A stretch of 64,000 bases of DNA, taken from Tetrahymena elliotti 4EA (taxonomy: Eukaryota > Ciliophora > Oligohymenophorea > Hymenostomatida > Tetrahymenidae). The position numbers and the translations under genes were made by a program. The DNA lies in assembly GCA_000231825.2 (NCBI GenBank), contig JH720299.1, positions 1,869,848 through 1,933,847 of the forward strand. The letters run 5' to 3'. Shown here one piece after another: positions 50,901-62,884 of this stretch (position 1 is the stretch's first letter; the number at the start of each line of letters is the position of its first letter). The notes under the pieces are model-generated. The model was given only the letters and a program-made list of their open reading frames with translations. It did not search any database and had not been told where the DNA came from.

Positions 50901-52557
50901 AAAAGTTGGTAAAAAATTTTTGATTTAAGTTGTTTTGAAAGTTGAAAAAATAGATAAATTTTTGTAAATTGAATAAGAAATATTGACTTACATGTAATTT
51001 GTTAAATAATTGCTTTCAGTGTTCTGCTCGGATTAACATTTAATTTTTTAGATTTCTCAAGGTAATGTTTCTAATAGTTATTTAAGAAAATAATTAAAGA
51101 TTGTAAATTTTAAATGTAAATATTTTTAATTAATTACCCAAACACTATTAGCTTTTTTATTGATATTTTCAAACTCCTAGTAATAGTTTTCTAAAAACTG
51201 TAAACTCATAATATTTTGAGCACTCAATTGCTATCCTAATTTAAATTTGAATCCTACACCTAATTGACTGCTATTTTGGATTAAGTAACTTTCACACTAC
51301 TCACTTATATAGTTCCCCATTAAATTTACTCTTAATAGCTATGAGTTAGGAGATTGCTTTATACTTTCAAATAGTTTGATTGCTCCATTATCTGTTATGT
51401 AATTATTTGATAAGTCTAGATATTTTAATAAACAATTTCTGCTTTTTAATGCAAGAGATAGAGAGTCTATGACTTAGTCACCTAACTTTGTATTGCTTAA
51501 ATTCAAATTATCTATTTTCTAAAACTAGATTGAAATAAGCTAAAATATTTGTTTTGCTCCTTTAGATGATAAAATGTTATTGCTCAAATTTAAGCTGCTA
51601 CAATAATTTTTAAACTCTTCACTAATCATAAACATCTTTTTTGTTTTAATATTTAATTTTTTAATTTCACATTTTTCAAAAAATGAATTTGAAATATTCA
51701 TTTTATAAATTTATTTTGAATTAATAATCAATATGTTAAAAGTATGAATGAATTAATAAAAAGGTACTTTTGTAAGATCATTAATTCCAGTGAATGTGAG
51801 CATACAATTAGAAAAGTCAATATCAGAAAAAGTGAAAAATTCCTATTTGAAGAGGTTTCTTTAAAAAAAAGAATGAATGAATGAGTTATTGACTGATTAA
51901 AATAAAATTAATAAAAAGTTATTTTTTTACATAGATTCATCGCTGATAGGGTTATTGCGAATGTAGAGCTATTTTATGTTAGTGTTTTTCTTTAGAGATT
52001 CAAGGATGATTTATAAACCAATGTATTCTAAATTATTTCCTTCTAAAGAGATGAATTAAAGATTTTGTATTGTTTCAGCGGCATTCATGATTTGGCTAAT
52101 TGTTTAGTTGTCAATCGCACAATATTCGATGTAGATGTATTTTAAGTACTTGTGGTGACTTAAGCAATCTTAAAGTATACAAGCTCCATCATACCCAATG
52201 TTGTTATTAATTAATTTTAACTTCTACATTTTACATTACTTGCTTTTGATGAGATTGCTCAAAACTGATAAAAGATTAGTAGTCAAATTGCAATTATTCA
52301 TTGATAATTCAATCAACTTGTCCTTCTATTAAATAATTTTTATTCATTTTTACAATTTGTTGAAAAAAGAATATGAAAAATTCTACTATTAAAGATTCTA
52401 TGACTTAGAAATGATTCTAGCATAAATCAAAGTTCTTGGTTCTTAAACTGACATAAAATTTATTCATCTTGATTACTTCACAAATAATTCTAAACATTTC
52501 AATACCAATTTCTCTATCAAGCTCAATTTCTACCCAATTCTTTTCTCTTATTTTCAT
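47986..52557 (-). CDS. Seven-exon LRR protein with disordered, coiled-coil C-terminus (about 1338 aa)
   Basis: Exons are 52387-52557, 51931-52325, 51138-51858, 50992-51070, 49175-50800, 48410-49068 and 47986-48351. The introns are 61, 72, 67, 191, 106 and 58 bp. Their phases agree across all junctions, and one donor (50991) is a consensus GTAAGT. The N-terminal ~680 residues are ribonuclease-inhibitor-like LRRs (LIELSMNNCNLT, LKYIYIEYCAID, LKYLDLSNNYIT, LESLNLSFNDLT, FQKLSLLGNFF). The C-terminal half is Gln/Asn/Ser-rich, with a short coiled coil (VVLSLNALKEKIQGLEEQVE). The last 35 codons after KYSTV are unusually hydrophobic, so the true end may be earlier. Probably a scaffold protein of the expanded ciliate LRR class. 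Confidence 0.82.
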
Positions 52558-53915
52558 ATTCTAAAATAGTAAGATTTTATCTATTTACTATCCTCTTTCC
52601 TAATTATGTATATATTTTAAAATAAAATCAATATATATCATTATATAAAACTATTTTTCATCTAGAATTTTGATGTGTAATTCGTAAGTTACCTGGCAAA
52701 GCTAAATATAAGTTTGATGTAATTTCTCTGAAGACTAAAGAATGCAATTATCTTTAGCTAAATCTTATTACCTATTTACTTAAGCACAAGTAGAGGACTA
52801 CAAAGAACTCAATGCGAAGTTATTATTTCCTTGAGAATAATGCATCTATTTATATCTTAAGTCTTCTATATACTTATCTGCTATATAAATTGTTTCTATG
52901 GCTTGATAATTTTGAAGATTATTCAAGTATGTTGATTAATTTAGTCTTACTTATAAATTATTTAACTAATAATAATAATACTAATTTTTCGCTGAATTAG
53001 GCACTAAAATTGTTTATAACGAATTCTTAGAATTTAATTAATTTTTAAAGACAATGTTTATTTTCATTAAACATTTTTAACAGAATAAATTTTAAAATGT
53101 TTGCTGTCATAGCCCTATTAAAAATAATTAAAATTTAACATTATCTATTTATTTTCCACATATTCTCTTTCTTCTATACTTTTTGTAAAAAAATTTTCAG
53201 GCTATTTTTAAGATAAAAATTAATTGATCTCTTATTTTTCACTCAATAGTTTATTTGTAGAATAGAAAAAAATACTTTCCTTTATTTTTCTCTCTTTCTT
53301 ACATAATATATAAATATCTGTTAAAATAAACTCTCAAATATAAAAATTAAATTAAATTTTTATTTTTATTTCATCTTTTCTTTTTTTGTTCAGTAGAAAT
53401 TTGATAGTTAAATATTATTTCAAAAGAAATTTAAACAGTAGCTATCTAAAAATAGATCAAAATTAGTTAAATTAAAGAAGAAATAAATGTGATTAATACC
53501 AATAAACTTTTAACTTTGAGAATTGAAATTCCTTTTTTATTGTTGTAAATTATTTTTTAATTAATTTTTAAAATTTTATTAAATTTAAGTTAGTTTTGGA
53601 TTTCAAAAATAATTATAATTTAATAAAAATGATTTTGATTTTTAAGCGTTTTTTAAATTTATTTTTTTCTATTTTCTCCAAACTTATCTGTTTACTTGAC
53701 AAAGTAATTTTATAATTAAAATAAATATAATGTTGTTTCTTATGATTTTTTAAAAACAAAGATAATAGTAAATTACAGAATTTTAAATAAAAATATATTA
53801 TAAATAGATTTTTTACTTGTTTTTTTATTATTTAGTTTAAATTTTATAGTTAGTTTTCAATTATAATATCAAGTTTAAATTGATTGATTGTTTGAGCTAT
53901 TTTCATTTAAATAAA
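52558..53915. other. Spacer between the LRR and CKS genes
   Basis: About 1.36 kb of A/T-rich DNA. A + strand open stretch near 52812-53000 is Leu/Asn-rich without features and is taken as chance. Confidence 0.58.
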
Positions 53916-54426
53916 TCATTAAGTGTTATTGAAAAATTCATATCTATTATATTTTGAAATGTTTTTTCTCAAGAATATATTTTAGTTAGAATTTTATCTA
54001 TGGTTTTATTCTCCTTCTTATTATTGTTAAATCTATAATTCATCTTTTTATATTTTTTACTATTCATTTTATTACTATTCTAAGGTATCTGGATCTTTAA
54101 ATCCTCTTGGTGGCAATCCTGTTTAAGGATCAGTTCCTTTAGGGCGTCTAAATAATAAGATATATGGCTCTGGTTTGTGTGAATCATAATGGACCCAACC
54201 TTAAATTATATAAAAATAATATTTAAATTATTATGATTTTAAAATCTCAAATATAATTACCTCTACTTTGCTATATTCCCATCATTCTCCATTAACTTTC
54301 AGTCAAGATTTTTTAATCTCTTGGCATAGTTTTAAATATTTGCTTTGGAAGTATAACATGTCTATATTCATAATAGTCATCATAGTACTTCTCTCCGTAC
54401 TATATTTCATTTGGGAATCTAGGCAT
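53916..54426 (-). CDS. CKS1: Cyclin-dependent kinase regulatory subunit CKS, with Q-rich C-terminal extension
   Basis: CKS binds cyclin-dependent kinases and phospho-threonine in their substrates, controlling cell-cycle transitions. Exons are 54261-54426 and 53916-54199, with a 61-bp intron (54200-54260) splitting the Gly56 codon. Of 149 residues, 10-77 match the family strongly: YGEKYYDDYYEYRHVILPKQ, LTESQWRMMGIQQSRGWVHY and HKPEPYILLFRRP. The basic pocket (Arg22, Trp57, Arg73) is intact. The hinge motif usually written HxPEPH reads HKPEPY here. After residue 77 comes a Gly/Pro stretch and a tail of about 50 residues rich in Gln and Asn, coded largely by TAA and TAG, longer than in fungal and animal CKS. 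The split gene and non-standard code make it easy to miss. Confidence 0.95.
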
Positions 54427-54971
54427 TATATTTATATTTTTTGTATTCAATTAGCTTTAGTTAAATATTTCCTTCTTTTTTAATATCAAAGATAATTATT
54501 ATAATATTTGGTTTGGTCAATATTTTCTACAAATAAACAAACTAACTAATACTGAACAAAAGATTAGAGCTCAAATTCTTGCTATTAAAAAAAGTAATAA
54601 TGAATTTGATTTTTTTAAATAGATTCATTTAAAAAAAACATTATTATTTAACATAATATATTCAATTCTCTCAACAATTTAAATATTTTTAATTTAATCC
54701 TTTAACATTTTTAATATGAAAAACAAGAAATTAGTAAATATGAATAGAAAAGTAGAACTAAGGAAAGAATACATTATTTAATAAATATTAATAAATTAAA
54801 ATGATAATACTTAAATTATTATTTAATTAGAAGGGTGAATTAAAGTATGTTTTCATCTTTTTTTTAATGGAGAAATTAATTGAATTCTCTTTTATTTTGT
54901 TATTTTTATTATAGCATTTTGTTTTAATTTAGACTTTGAAAACTTTTTTTAAGTGTTTGTTGATAATTAAT
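54427..54971. other. Spacer upstream of CKS
   Basis: A/T-rich sequence holding the CKS promoter side and the 3' flank of the peptidase gene. No motif stands out by eye. Confidence 0.6.
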
Positions 54972-56732
54972 TCAAAAATAAATAATTTTTTCTTCAGATA
55001 AGGAGCTATTTTCGATTTATAGTTAGATTTATCCTTGTTAGCTAAAGTTTTCTAATTTTAAAAATAAATATTGATTGAAATAAAAAAAAGATTTTTGATA
55101 TAATTTACTGGGCCAATATTAGGCAGAAGATATATCTTTAGGTAATAAACCCATTCTTTTATATGCTGCAGCAATTAGTTCTGAACAAAAGTAAGTTCTT
55201 CCTTATTCTGATTCAACCTGATTTATAAAACTATTTTTCTTAAATAATTTTGAAAAGCTCAACTCATATATTTATCCTACAGCAGATTTAACAAATTTTT
55301 CAAGGTCAGATATCATAGTATTTGTTCTTACACAATTTAGTTTCCTAAATACAATACTTTTTAAACAGATAAAATTGTGATATATTAATTGAAAATAAAA
55401 AATATGTTTGTTTGATTACTATTTATAAAAATCTCTCCAATTATAATTTTTAAACTTCTCCCAAGTATATATAGATACTCCATGATTTTAACCTGCCTCA
55501 AAGAAAAATATTTAATCATTAGCCCCTCTTAAAACTAAAGCAACATGATCATATTCACTTTAACTCACTATTCTTGTGATTTTTGAGCCAATAGATTTTC
55601 CAACAAAAAAGACTAAATCTAATGAGTCAGCATCAGCAAGAAATTCAGATTCAGTAATAAATATTTTCTAAATAAAAAACAAATTTAACAGCCTAAAAAC
55701 TATAAATAATTTAAATAAATTGATTACTTTTTAAAAACTTTCAATCAAAGAATACTCAAGTCTCAAATTAATTTAATCTTATTAAGCTAATATTTAATAA
55801 TTTAGATCTTTAAACCAGCTTTATATTTCATTCGAATCTTCATGATAAAAATCATAATCTAATTATTTAGGAGTTAAAATCTACAACCTTAAAAAGAGTG
55901 CTCTGCCGAAAGAATTATACACAATCTTTATATTTATTTTTGCATTAAAAATTAATTAAAAAAGATGTAATTAATTGATTCAGTTAATACTTTAAATTGA
56001 TTTTAATAGTTTTTATATATATTTTTGTTATGAATAATTTATGTTTATTGTTATTCATTAAAATTAAGTAAAATTAATATTACTTTAACTGAAGAAGGAA
56101 AAATATCAAATCTGATACAAATTATAATCTCTTTAGACTCTTTTACGCTTTTAACAGTAAATTGTTTGTTTTCTACTACACAAAATACATCTTATTTTTT
56201 GTAAATAAGCTAGCCTTATTTTTCAAAACAAAGTCTCATAGCTAAAATTATTAATTATATATTGTTAAGCTTAGAAATTCACAAAATATGACTTTACGCT
56301 TAAACAGCTTTCTATTTGTTTTTGGAAAAGATCTTATGAAAGTACTCTGTAATTGCTCTATTATTATTACAAAAAATAAAGATTTGTGTTTTAAATAATG
56401 TTTTTTACCTTAAGCTACATTTCTTTGATTAAAAACGGATGCTAAATTATTCTTTTTAAGAGAAGGAGGATATATAAAAATAATTTTCTCAGAAGTTTCA
56501 ATTGAGTAATCATTAAAATTATCTAATAGTATACTTTAATCTGCTGTTTCTATCCCATTTTGCTACTTATAAAGTAATATTTAATCATGTTAAAAAATAT
56601 TACAAATTAAATCAATACTTATTCTTCATAATCATAATAAAAAGAGCTATTATTATCATCCAAATCAAATTATTTCATAGGTATGTCCTTTTCAATATAC
56701 CCTTTTCTGAATTTTTATAACTCGCAACTCAT
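54972..56732 (-). CDS. PH-like domain fused to a C92/YiiX-type permuted papain-fold peptidase (430 aa)
   Basis: Seven exons: 56619-56732, 56409-56565, 56298-56357, 56084-56214, 55728-55925, 55420-55667 and 54972-55356. The introns are 53, 51, 83, 158, 60 and 63 bp, and all phases agree. Residues about 110-210 (YKKQDVFCVVENKQFTVKSV ... NEIQSWFKDL) have beta-strands followed by a helix with a central Trp, as in pleckstrin-homology domains. Residues about 235-430 match permuted NlpC/P60-like enzymes: DLVFFVGKSIG, EYDHVALVLRG with His261, and TYFCSELIAAAYKRMGLLP with Cys360, then LSEEKIIYF at the end. Such enzymes act on amide or thioester bonds. A lipid-binding domain in front suggests a membrane-targeted hydrolase. 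Substrate unknown. The PH call is weaker than the peptidase call. Confidence 0.84.
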
Positions 56733-58302
56733 ATTGTAAATTATCTTTATTTCTTTATGTTATTACAAAGATTAGATATTTATTAAAACAAAAAAAAAAT
56801 TGTTATGAATAGAAAATTAAGGTAAATTATTATTTGACTGAATATGATTAGAATTTGCTTGGTCTTTATTTCACTTTAGGAACAACTACAAAGTAGTCAG
56901 TGATATTCTTTATTTAGGTTAATATTTATAAATAAATAATATATTTTTTTAACTCAACAATTAAAAATCAAGCAATATTTAAAAAAATCTTTCTAACCAA
57001 CCCAACAACATTTGAAAGTATTTTTCATTTTTAATTTATAAAGTTCTTAATAAAAAATTGTGATTAAATGAATTTTTAAATGCGTTTATTTTAGAGTAAG
57101 TATTAATAGTTTTTATCTAAGTAATCTATTGTTATTTCATGTAAATTATTCTATTCAAATAAATTTTTCAAAGTATTTTAATATTATCGCTTGCTTATCA
57201 GGGGTGTAAAATTTTTTAAAAATTATTTAAAATAGCTAGTTTTTATTAGAAATATCACCTATTTTAAATGTTTAATACATAAACTTACAAATAAATCCCT
57301 CCTTAACTAAAATTAACTTACAAGATATATTATTAATGAATTGTCTTTGATAAATTTAAGTTAATGAAATTAAAATAATTTGGTTTCTTTTATACAAAGT
57401 GATTATCAACACATATTATTTGAAGAAAAGCATCCTGCATTTACTAAATATCTCAGATATAACTAAATTAAAAGTAAACTAAATTTAATATAAATTCATC
57501 TAAATTTAGTTGTATTTGAAAATATTTTTAAATATGCAATTCTACCTGTTTGTAGTTTGAGATTTTATTTGGAAAAAATATTTATGATTTAAATTGTTCA
57601 AAAATTATAAGATTAATGAAAGAGTTATTTAACAAACAGATTAAGAAATTCAAAATCTTTTAAAAACTCAAAAAACAAACTAAATTTTTAAATTAAAAAA
57701 TATACTGGTATAATATATGTAAAATTATAAAAGTTAATGCGAAAAAGAAGATTGTTAAATTAAATGTATGAATTTTTATGCATGTTTGACTGTGTTTTTT
57801 GGATGTTTAGTTTGGATTTTTGGAATGGATGCATGGGATGATAAAAAATAAAGGACATTCAAAATATAATAAATTAAATATTTTTGATAGATATTTTAAT
57901 AATGAATAATAAAAAAGTTGATTCAGAAATTGAATAGTTTTGATTAAAAGACAATTAATAGCACTAAAAAGAGACAACTAACTAGTTATTATCATTAACA
58001 AAAAACAAATCATTTAGCTTATACTAATCACAAAATAGCTCAAATATTTTTTAATTCAAATACTAAGCTAGCTAGTTTGTTCTTTCGGTCATTTATTATT
58101 TCAAAAGTTGGTTGCTGTTATTTAGTTAGTAACACACTCACTCACTCACTGATTAGTTAGTTCCTTATAGTAACACAAATAATTTTTCATTAAAATAAGA
58201 TCTTAATTTGAAGAAAGAACTAAATAATAAAAATAGTTTAAGCACTTTGCAGAAATATTAACAGAGTTATAAGTAAATTTTGTTTAAAATCAATAAATAA
58301 TT
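56733..58302. other. Bidirectional promoter spacer
   Basis: About 1.57 kb of A/T-rich DNA between divergent genes, containing a CACT repeat near 58135-58150 close to the + strand gene. No gene is seen. Confidence 0.6.
58135..58150. repeat. CACT tetranucleotide microsatellite
   Basis: Four CACT units lie about 150 bp upstream of the + strand gene start at 58303. Confidence 0.85.
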
Positions 58303-61300
58303 ATGGATAGAAAAGAACAACTTTCTAAAATTTTGTAAAGTACAGAGTTTAAAAATTTTTAAATGACTTAAGTTGGTAAACAAGAGGAATAGCAGTCTTA
58401 TAATTAAAATTTGTAATACAATTAGGCTTTTCTATTATAGAATATGCAATTATAATAGCAAATGAAATAGTAGATGGTAATGATGAATAATCCCAACAGT
58501 TTAAAAGCTTATAACAACTAGGCAATATCTAATTTAAGCAAAGAAATTAATTAATCTAAGGAATTCATCCCTTAATATATTAATAATAGCAGCAATAATC
58601 AGAACAATAGCTACTCTCTTAAAGACCAAATAAACAAGTCAACTAACTTAACCAATTCATATAATAAATTTCAAGGAGTAAATATGTAAGTAAATGAAAA
58701 TTAGTTATAGTAATAATAGGGATATATGAATTAGCAAGGCTAAAGAGATTTAAGGAGCATCAGTAGAGAAAAAGAATAAAATAGAAAATAGCTAAATTCA
58801 AATTCACCAAAATAAGACATTTATTTATAGACTCAAAAAGCTGATTAAAAAGGATATCAAAAATTAGCGGTTTAGTAGCAAAGTGAATTGCAATAGAATT
58901 AGTTAAATTAAAATGAATACTGTGCTGCTCCTCCTCCTCCTCCTCATCAATAATTTTCTGCTTCAAATATTTAAAACTAAAATAAGTAGTCTTATTTATT
59001 TGCTGAACAAATTTAAAAAAGCAAAACCTTTGAACAAAATTCAAATCTGAATATAAACTGTAATTTAAAAGAAGAATCAAACAATTAATCTACTGAAAGA
59101 GATTAAAAAGCAATTCAAAACTATCCAAGCGATAATCTAGCATAAGCCAATACTGAATAACCTTAATAAATAAAAGAGAGTTTCAAATTAGAAATTGAGA
59201 GGAGATTTTAAAAATCAGAAATAAATTAAATCTATAGATTTCCTAAAGATTCCAACTGCTCAACAGACAGTGAATCTTCTCTAGTTTCCTTAGTAAATGT
59301 AGAAATGTATAATCTAAATGAATAAAAATCTCTTAAACCTTTGTAGCAATTGAATATTCAGGCTATTAAATCAAGTAATTAACATCAATAATAAAATAAC
59401 CAATCAATCTAACTTTAACAACAATATTTAAACAGCATTTCTTAATAACAATAATCAGATTCAAATTTATAGAATTAATAAAAATAATTTTTCAATTAAT
59501 AAATGTAAAAATAATAAAATTAGTAATTGTATTAATAATAAAAATAGTAATAACTATCATAATAACAGCAGTAAACACAACCTGTGTAAAGAAATATGAA
59601 AGTCTGTTTATCTCAAAGAAATCTAAATAATCAAATAAAAAATAATGGAATAAATACTTCTACTTCTTTCATAACTCAAGGAAATAACACTAATCCTAAT
59701 ATCAATTTATCAAGTTCAATAAACAATAATAATTGCCAATAAAGCAATGTAATACCAGATTTTGGTTATATGAAACAATAACCTCCTCTATCAGCATCAA
59801 GCAATAGCTAAAGTAAACTAAAAACTTAATAAAACCAGCAAGTTTAATAGTAAATTAAGTAAGCTCAGATTGTATAAAATAATAATTCTAATACTTTAAA
59901 TAACCAAAATCAAGTTAATAAAACATTAAAAAAGAATGATCAAACTAAAAGTTTTTCAGATCTAAGAGCAAGCAACTAAAGCTCTAATTTAAGTCCTAAC
60001 GTTATCATTTAGCCTTAATTCTAATAAAACTTTTAAAGTTCAAGTCTAGGTAGAGTATCAAGCAGTAGTAATAACAATACCAACAGTAGTAACAATCTAA
60101 TGATTAATCAACAAAATTAGATTTCTTTATAGCAGAGTTAATAGTAATAATTTTAGCAGCCTTCCATAGAATAAAAAAGCACTTAAATTTAATAGTTTCT
60201 TTAGATTTTGTAGACATAGAATAGCTAAAATAATTTGACTAAACCAAACAGTGCTAATTTCTATGAAAACTAGTATAAAAATATTAATTAATCTTAATCA
60301 AATTCTAATAATTACTATCTCACTGAAAGATGGAAAAAGGATAGTAGCTAATAGCTCTTAAAGAATAATTATACTAACATTTAAAGTTGTAGCAATACTT
60401 TGATAAACAACCACCTTGCCAACACTAGGTAATGTTTTTTTAATTTTTCTTCTCATTTTAATTTTATTATTTTAAAAGATAATAAGATAGCAAACTTGTA
60501 GATATGCAACTTGAAACTAGCTAGAATAATGATCAATTTTTAAATATTAACTAATTATTAGAGAAATCCGGTTATTAAACATTTGCAAATGCTAATGGTT
60601 AAAGTATGCCTTAAGGAAATATTAACAATTCAATGAACGCTGCAGCAGCTTTAATTGCTTCAAATAATGTATCGACTAAGAATTTTAATTAATCTTAATT
60701 TATGAGTAATAGCAATTTTAAATAAAATAATGAGTAATCCTTCATCAATAATTAAAAATTAAATTAACAAAATGACAATAAAAAAACAAAAGTTGACTTA
60801 TAACAATAGGATTAAATTCCCTAATTTAATATTATAACAAATACTTAACAAGAACAAAATGCAGCTCTATAGTCAAAAAACTAAAATTATGAAAACAGAT
60901 CTAGGATAAACTAAGACATTGAGCTTCAAAATAGAATCATGAAGATGAGATAAAATTTAGATGAAAAGTTAAGATAAAGTACAAGTAGAAGCAATGAGAA
61001 AAAGACTCTAACATAATAACAAAAAGCGACATCTAATGATATAATTTAAAAACTTAAAACAATTATCTAATAAAATGATATGGTTGGGAATCCGAGTTCT
61101 TTATCCTCTAGAAACACATAGAGAAAAGATAAATATGACACATCTAAAAGTTTTGAAACAAAAAAGATAAATAATACAAATAATTTATAAAGTAATGTCA
61201 ACATTAGTGTAAATAACAACAATAATAACAGTATTTCGCAAATTCAAAATTTGAAATAATTTAGAGAATAGTAATCTTCTTTGAAAAATAATGCACAAAA

Positions 61301-62240
61301 TTGTAATAATAGCTCTTCTGTCAAGTAATTAGATAGAAATTCCTCAGCTAAATAACTAACTAATAAATCATAAAGCAAAGAAAAATTATAAAGTAGCTCA
61401 AAACCTCAACATTTACTAACCTAAAATTCTTCAAACAACCTACTTTAAAATTCTAATAATAAAATTTCTAACAATATGCCACATACTCCTTAATCATAGG
61501 CAAATAAGCAGATTTCAGCTCTTTTGAGTTAGAAATAAGCATCAAATAACTCAAGTTCTAAACTTAACTAAAGTTCATCCAACAAACAAAATAATTCACT
61601 ATCTAAGGTAAAATAGTAGAATGTGACAAAAGTATCTTAGGCTATGAATAGCAATCAAACCAATAATAACAGTAATATAAGTTCAAGTAATTTTAATAAT
61701 GGAACTACTACGGTAACCACAACTACAACAACAGTTTCCAATACTAACTCAACAATAAACCCATAAAATAATATATTTAATATAAATAGTAATAATAACA
61801 ATATTAGTAATACTATTTAGAAAACTCCTTCTTAATAGTAAGGGCTTACATAGCAAGTGTAGAATGCTATTGCTGGATTAAAAGTAAATTAGAGTATCCT
61901 TAAAGATTAACAAACATAGTCGATAATAAATCAAGTAATCCAAAAATAATAAGAGTAAATACAATAAAATAAAATGAATTCTTATAAGAGTAGTGGTAGC
62001 TTGTTAAAAAATTATAGCAATAGCAATCTTTAAGTACAAACATCAAGAAATCAACCAAAAACAAATATAAGAGATGTAAGGATTAAGCTATAAGAATAGC
62101 CTGTAAATAATAATTGTTAAACAGACATTTATACTGGCAATTAAAATAATATTAACAACTCTACAAGCAACAACACTAATAATAATCAAAGAGGTAAAAT
62201 AAAAAACTTTTCTTTTATTTTTATGAAAAATCTCCACTGA
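58303..62240 (+). CDS. Very Gln/Asn-rich prion-like low-complexity protein (1295 aa)
   Basis: Exons are 58303-60428 and 60479-62240, with a 50-bp intron (60429-60478). The whole protein is Gln, Asn and Ser, with most Gln codons TAA or TAG. The tract near 59440-59590 is densest. A proline run of five (CCT codons near 58929-58943) follows CAA. One charged helical segment (DIELQNRIMKMRQNLDEKLR, near 60910-60975) may be a coiled coil. A Thr-rich stretch lies near 61705-61735. The composition is that of disordered, aggregation-prone proteins. The last 15 codons after AACAACACT...CAAAGAG could be an unspliced intron (a GTAAAA donor is at 62196), so the exact C-terminus is uncertain. No known domain. 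Confidence 0.8.
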
Positions 62241-62884
62241 AATCTCATTCATTTTATAAAATTCCAATAAATAAATAAATTAAAAACTATTTGTTTGGAA
62301 AAAATATAAACAATCAATCAATTCTATTTTTATACTTTAATATTTTATCTATTCAACATAAATCTAATCATTTCATATCTGATTTTTTTGTATTTTTAAA
62401 CTATTAATTATGTTATAAATTACTTATTGATGATATTTATTTATTTGCTAAATCTCAAAATATTTCAATTGAAAATTAATTTAATTCTTTAAAAAACATT
62501 ATTTCGTTTTTTAAAATAATAAAAGTTTTTTAAAACTGAAAAATAGTTTAAATAGGTATTATTTATTATGTTAGCTAAAATCTAAAATTATTTTTAATAT
62601 TATTTATTTTTGCATTTTTTGTATTTTTTGTTAAAAGAAATGATAAATTAATCTGTAGTCATCCAATTAAATTAAAAAAATATTAATTTTTATAATTTTT
62701 TGATTAGACTAATTAGTATTTTTTCATTAAAAACAATTCATTTGTAAAGAAAATATTGTTATTTGTGAATATTATTAACTTATTATAATAGAAATGAGAT
62801 AAATTGTTACTGAGATACAAAAAGGAAATTATAAATAAAATACAGATTAGTTCTATAAGAGCTATTAAAAACCTTAAATATAAA
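62241..62884. other. Spacer between two + strand genes
   Basis: A/T-rich flank. The upstream ATG at 62793 opens a frame different from the next gene and ends at TGA near 63052, so it is probably not used. Confidence 0.5.

Noticed and set aside
51636..51767. Possible 132-bp intron in the seven-exon LRR gene
   Set aside because: It has GT...AG ends but is in frame, open and codes for LRR-like sequence (SFFEKCEIKKLNIKTKKMF), so it was kept as exon.
54268..54483. + strand open frame over the CKS exon
   Set aside because: The opposite strand encodes an unmistakable CKS domain with an intron at 54200-54260.
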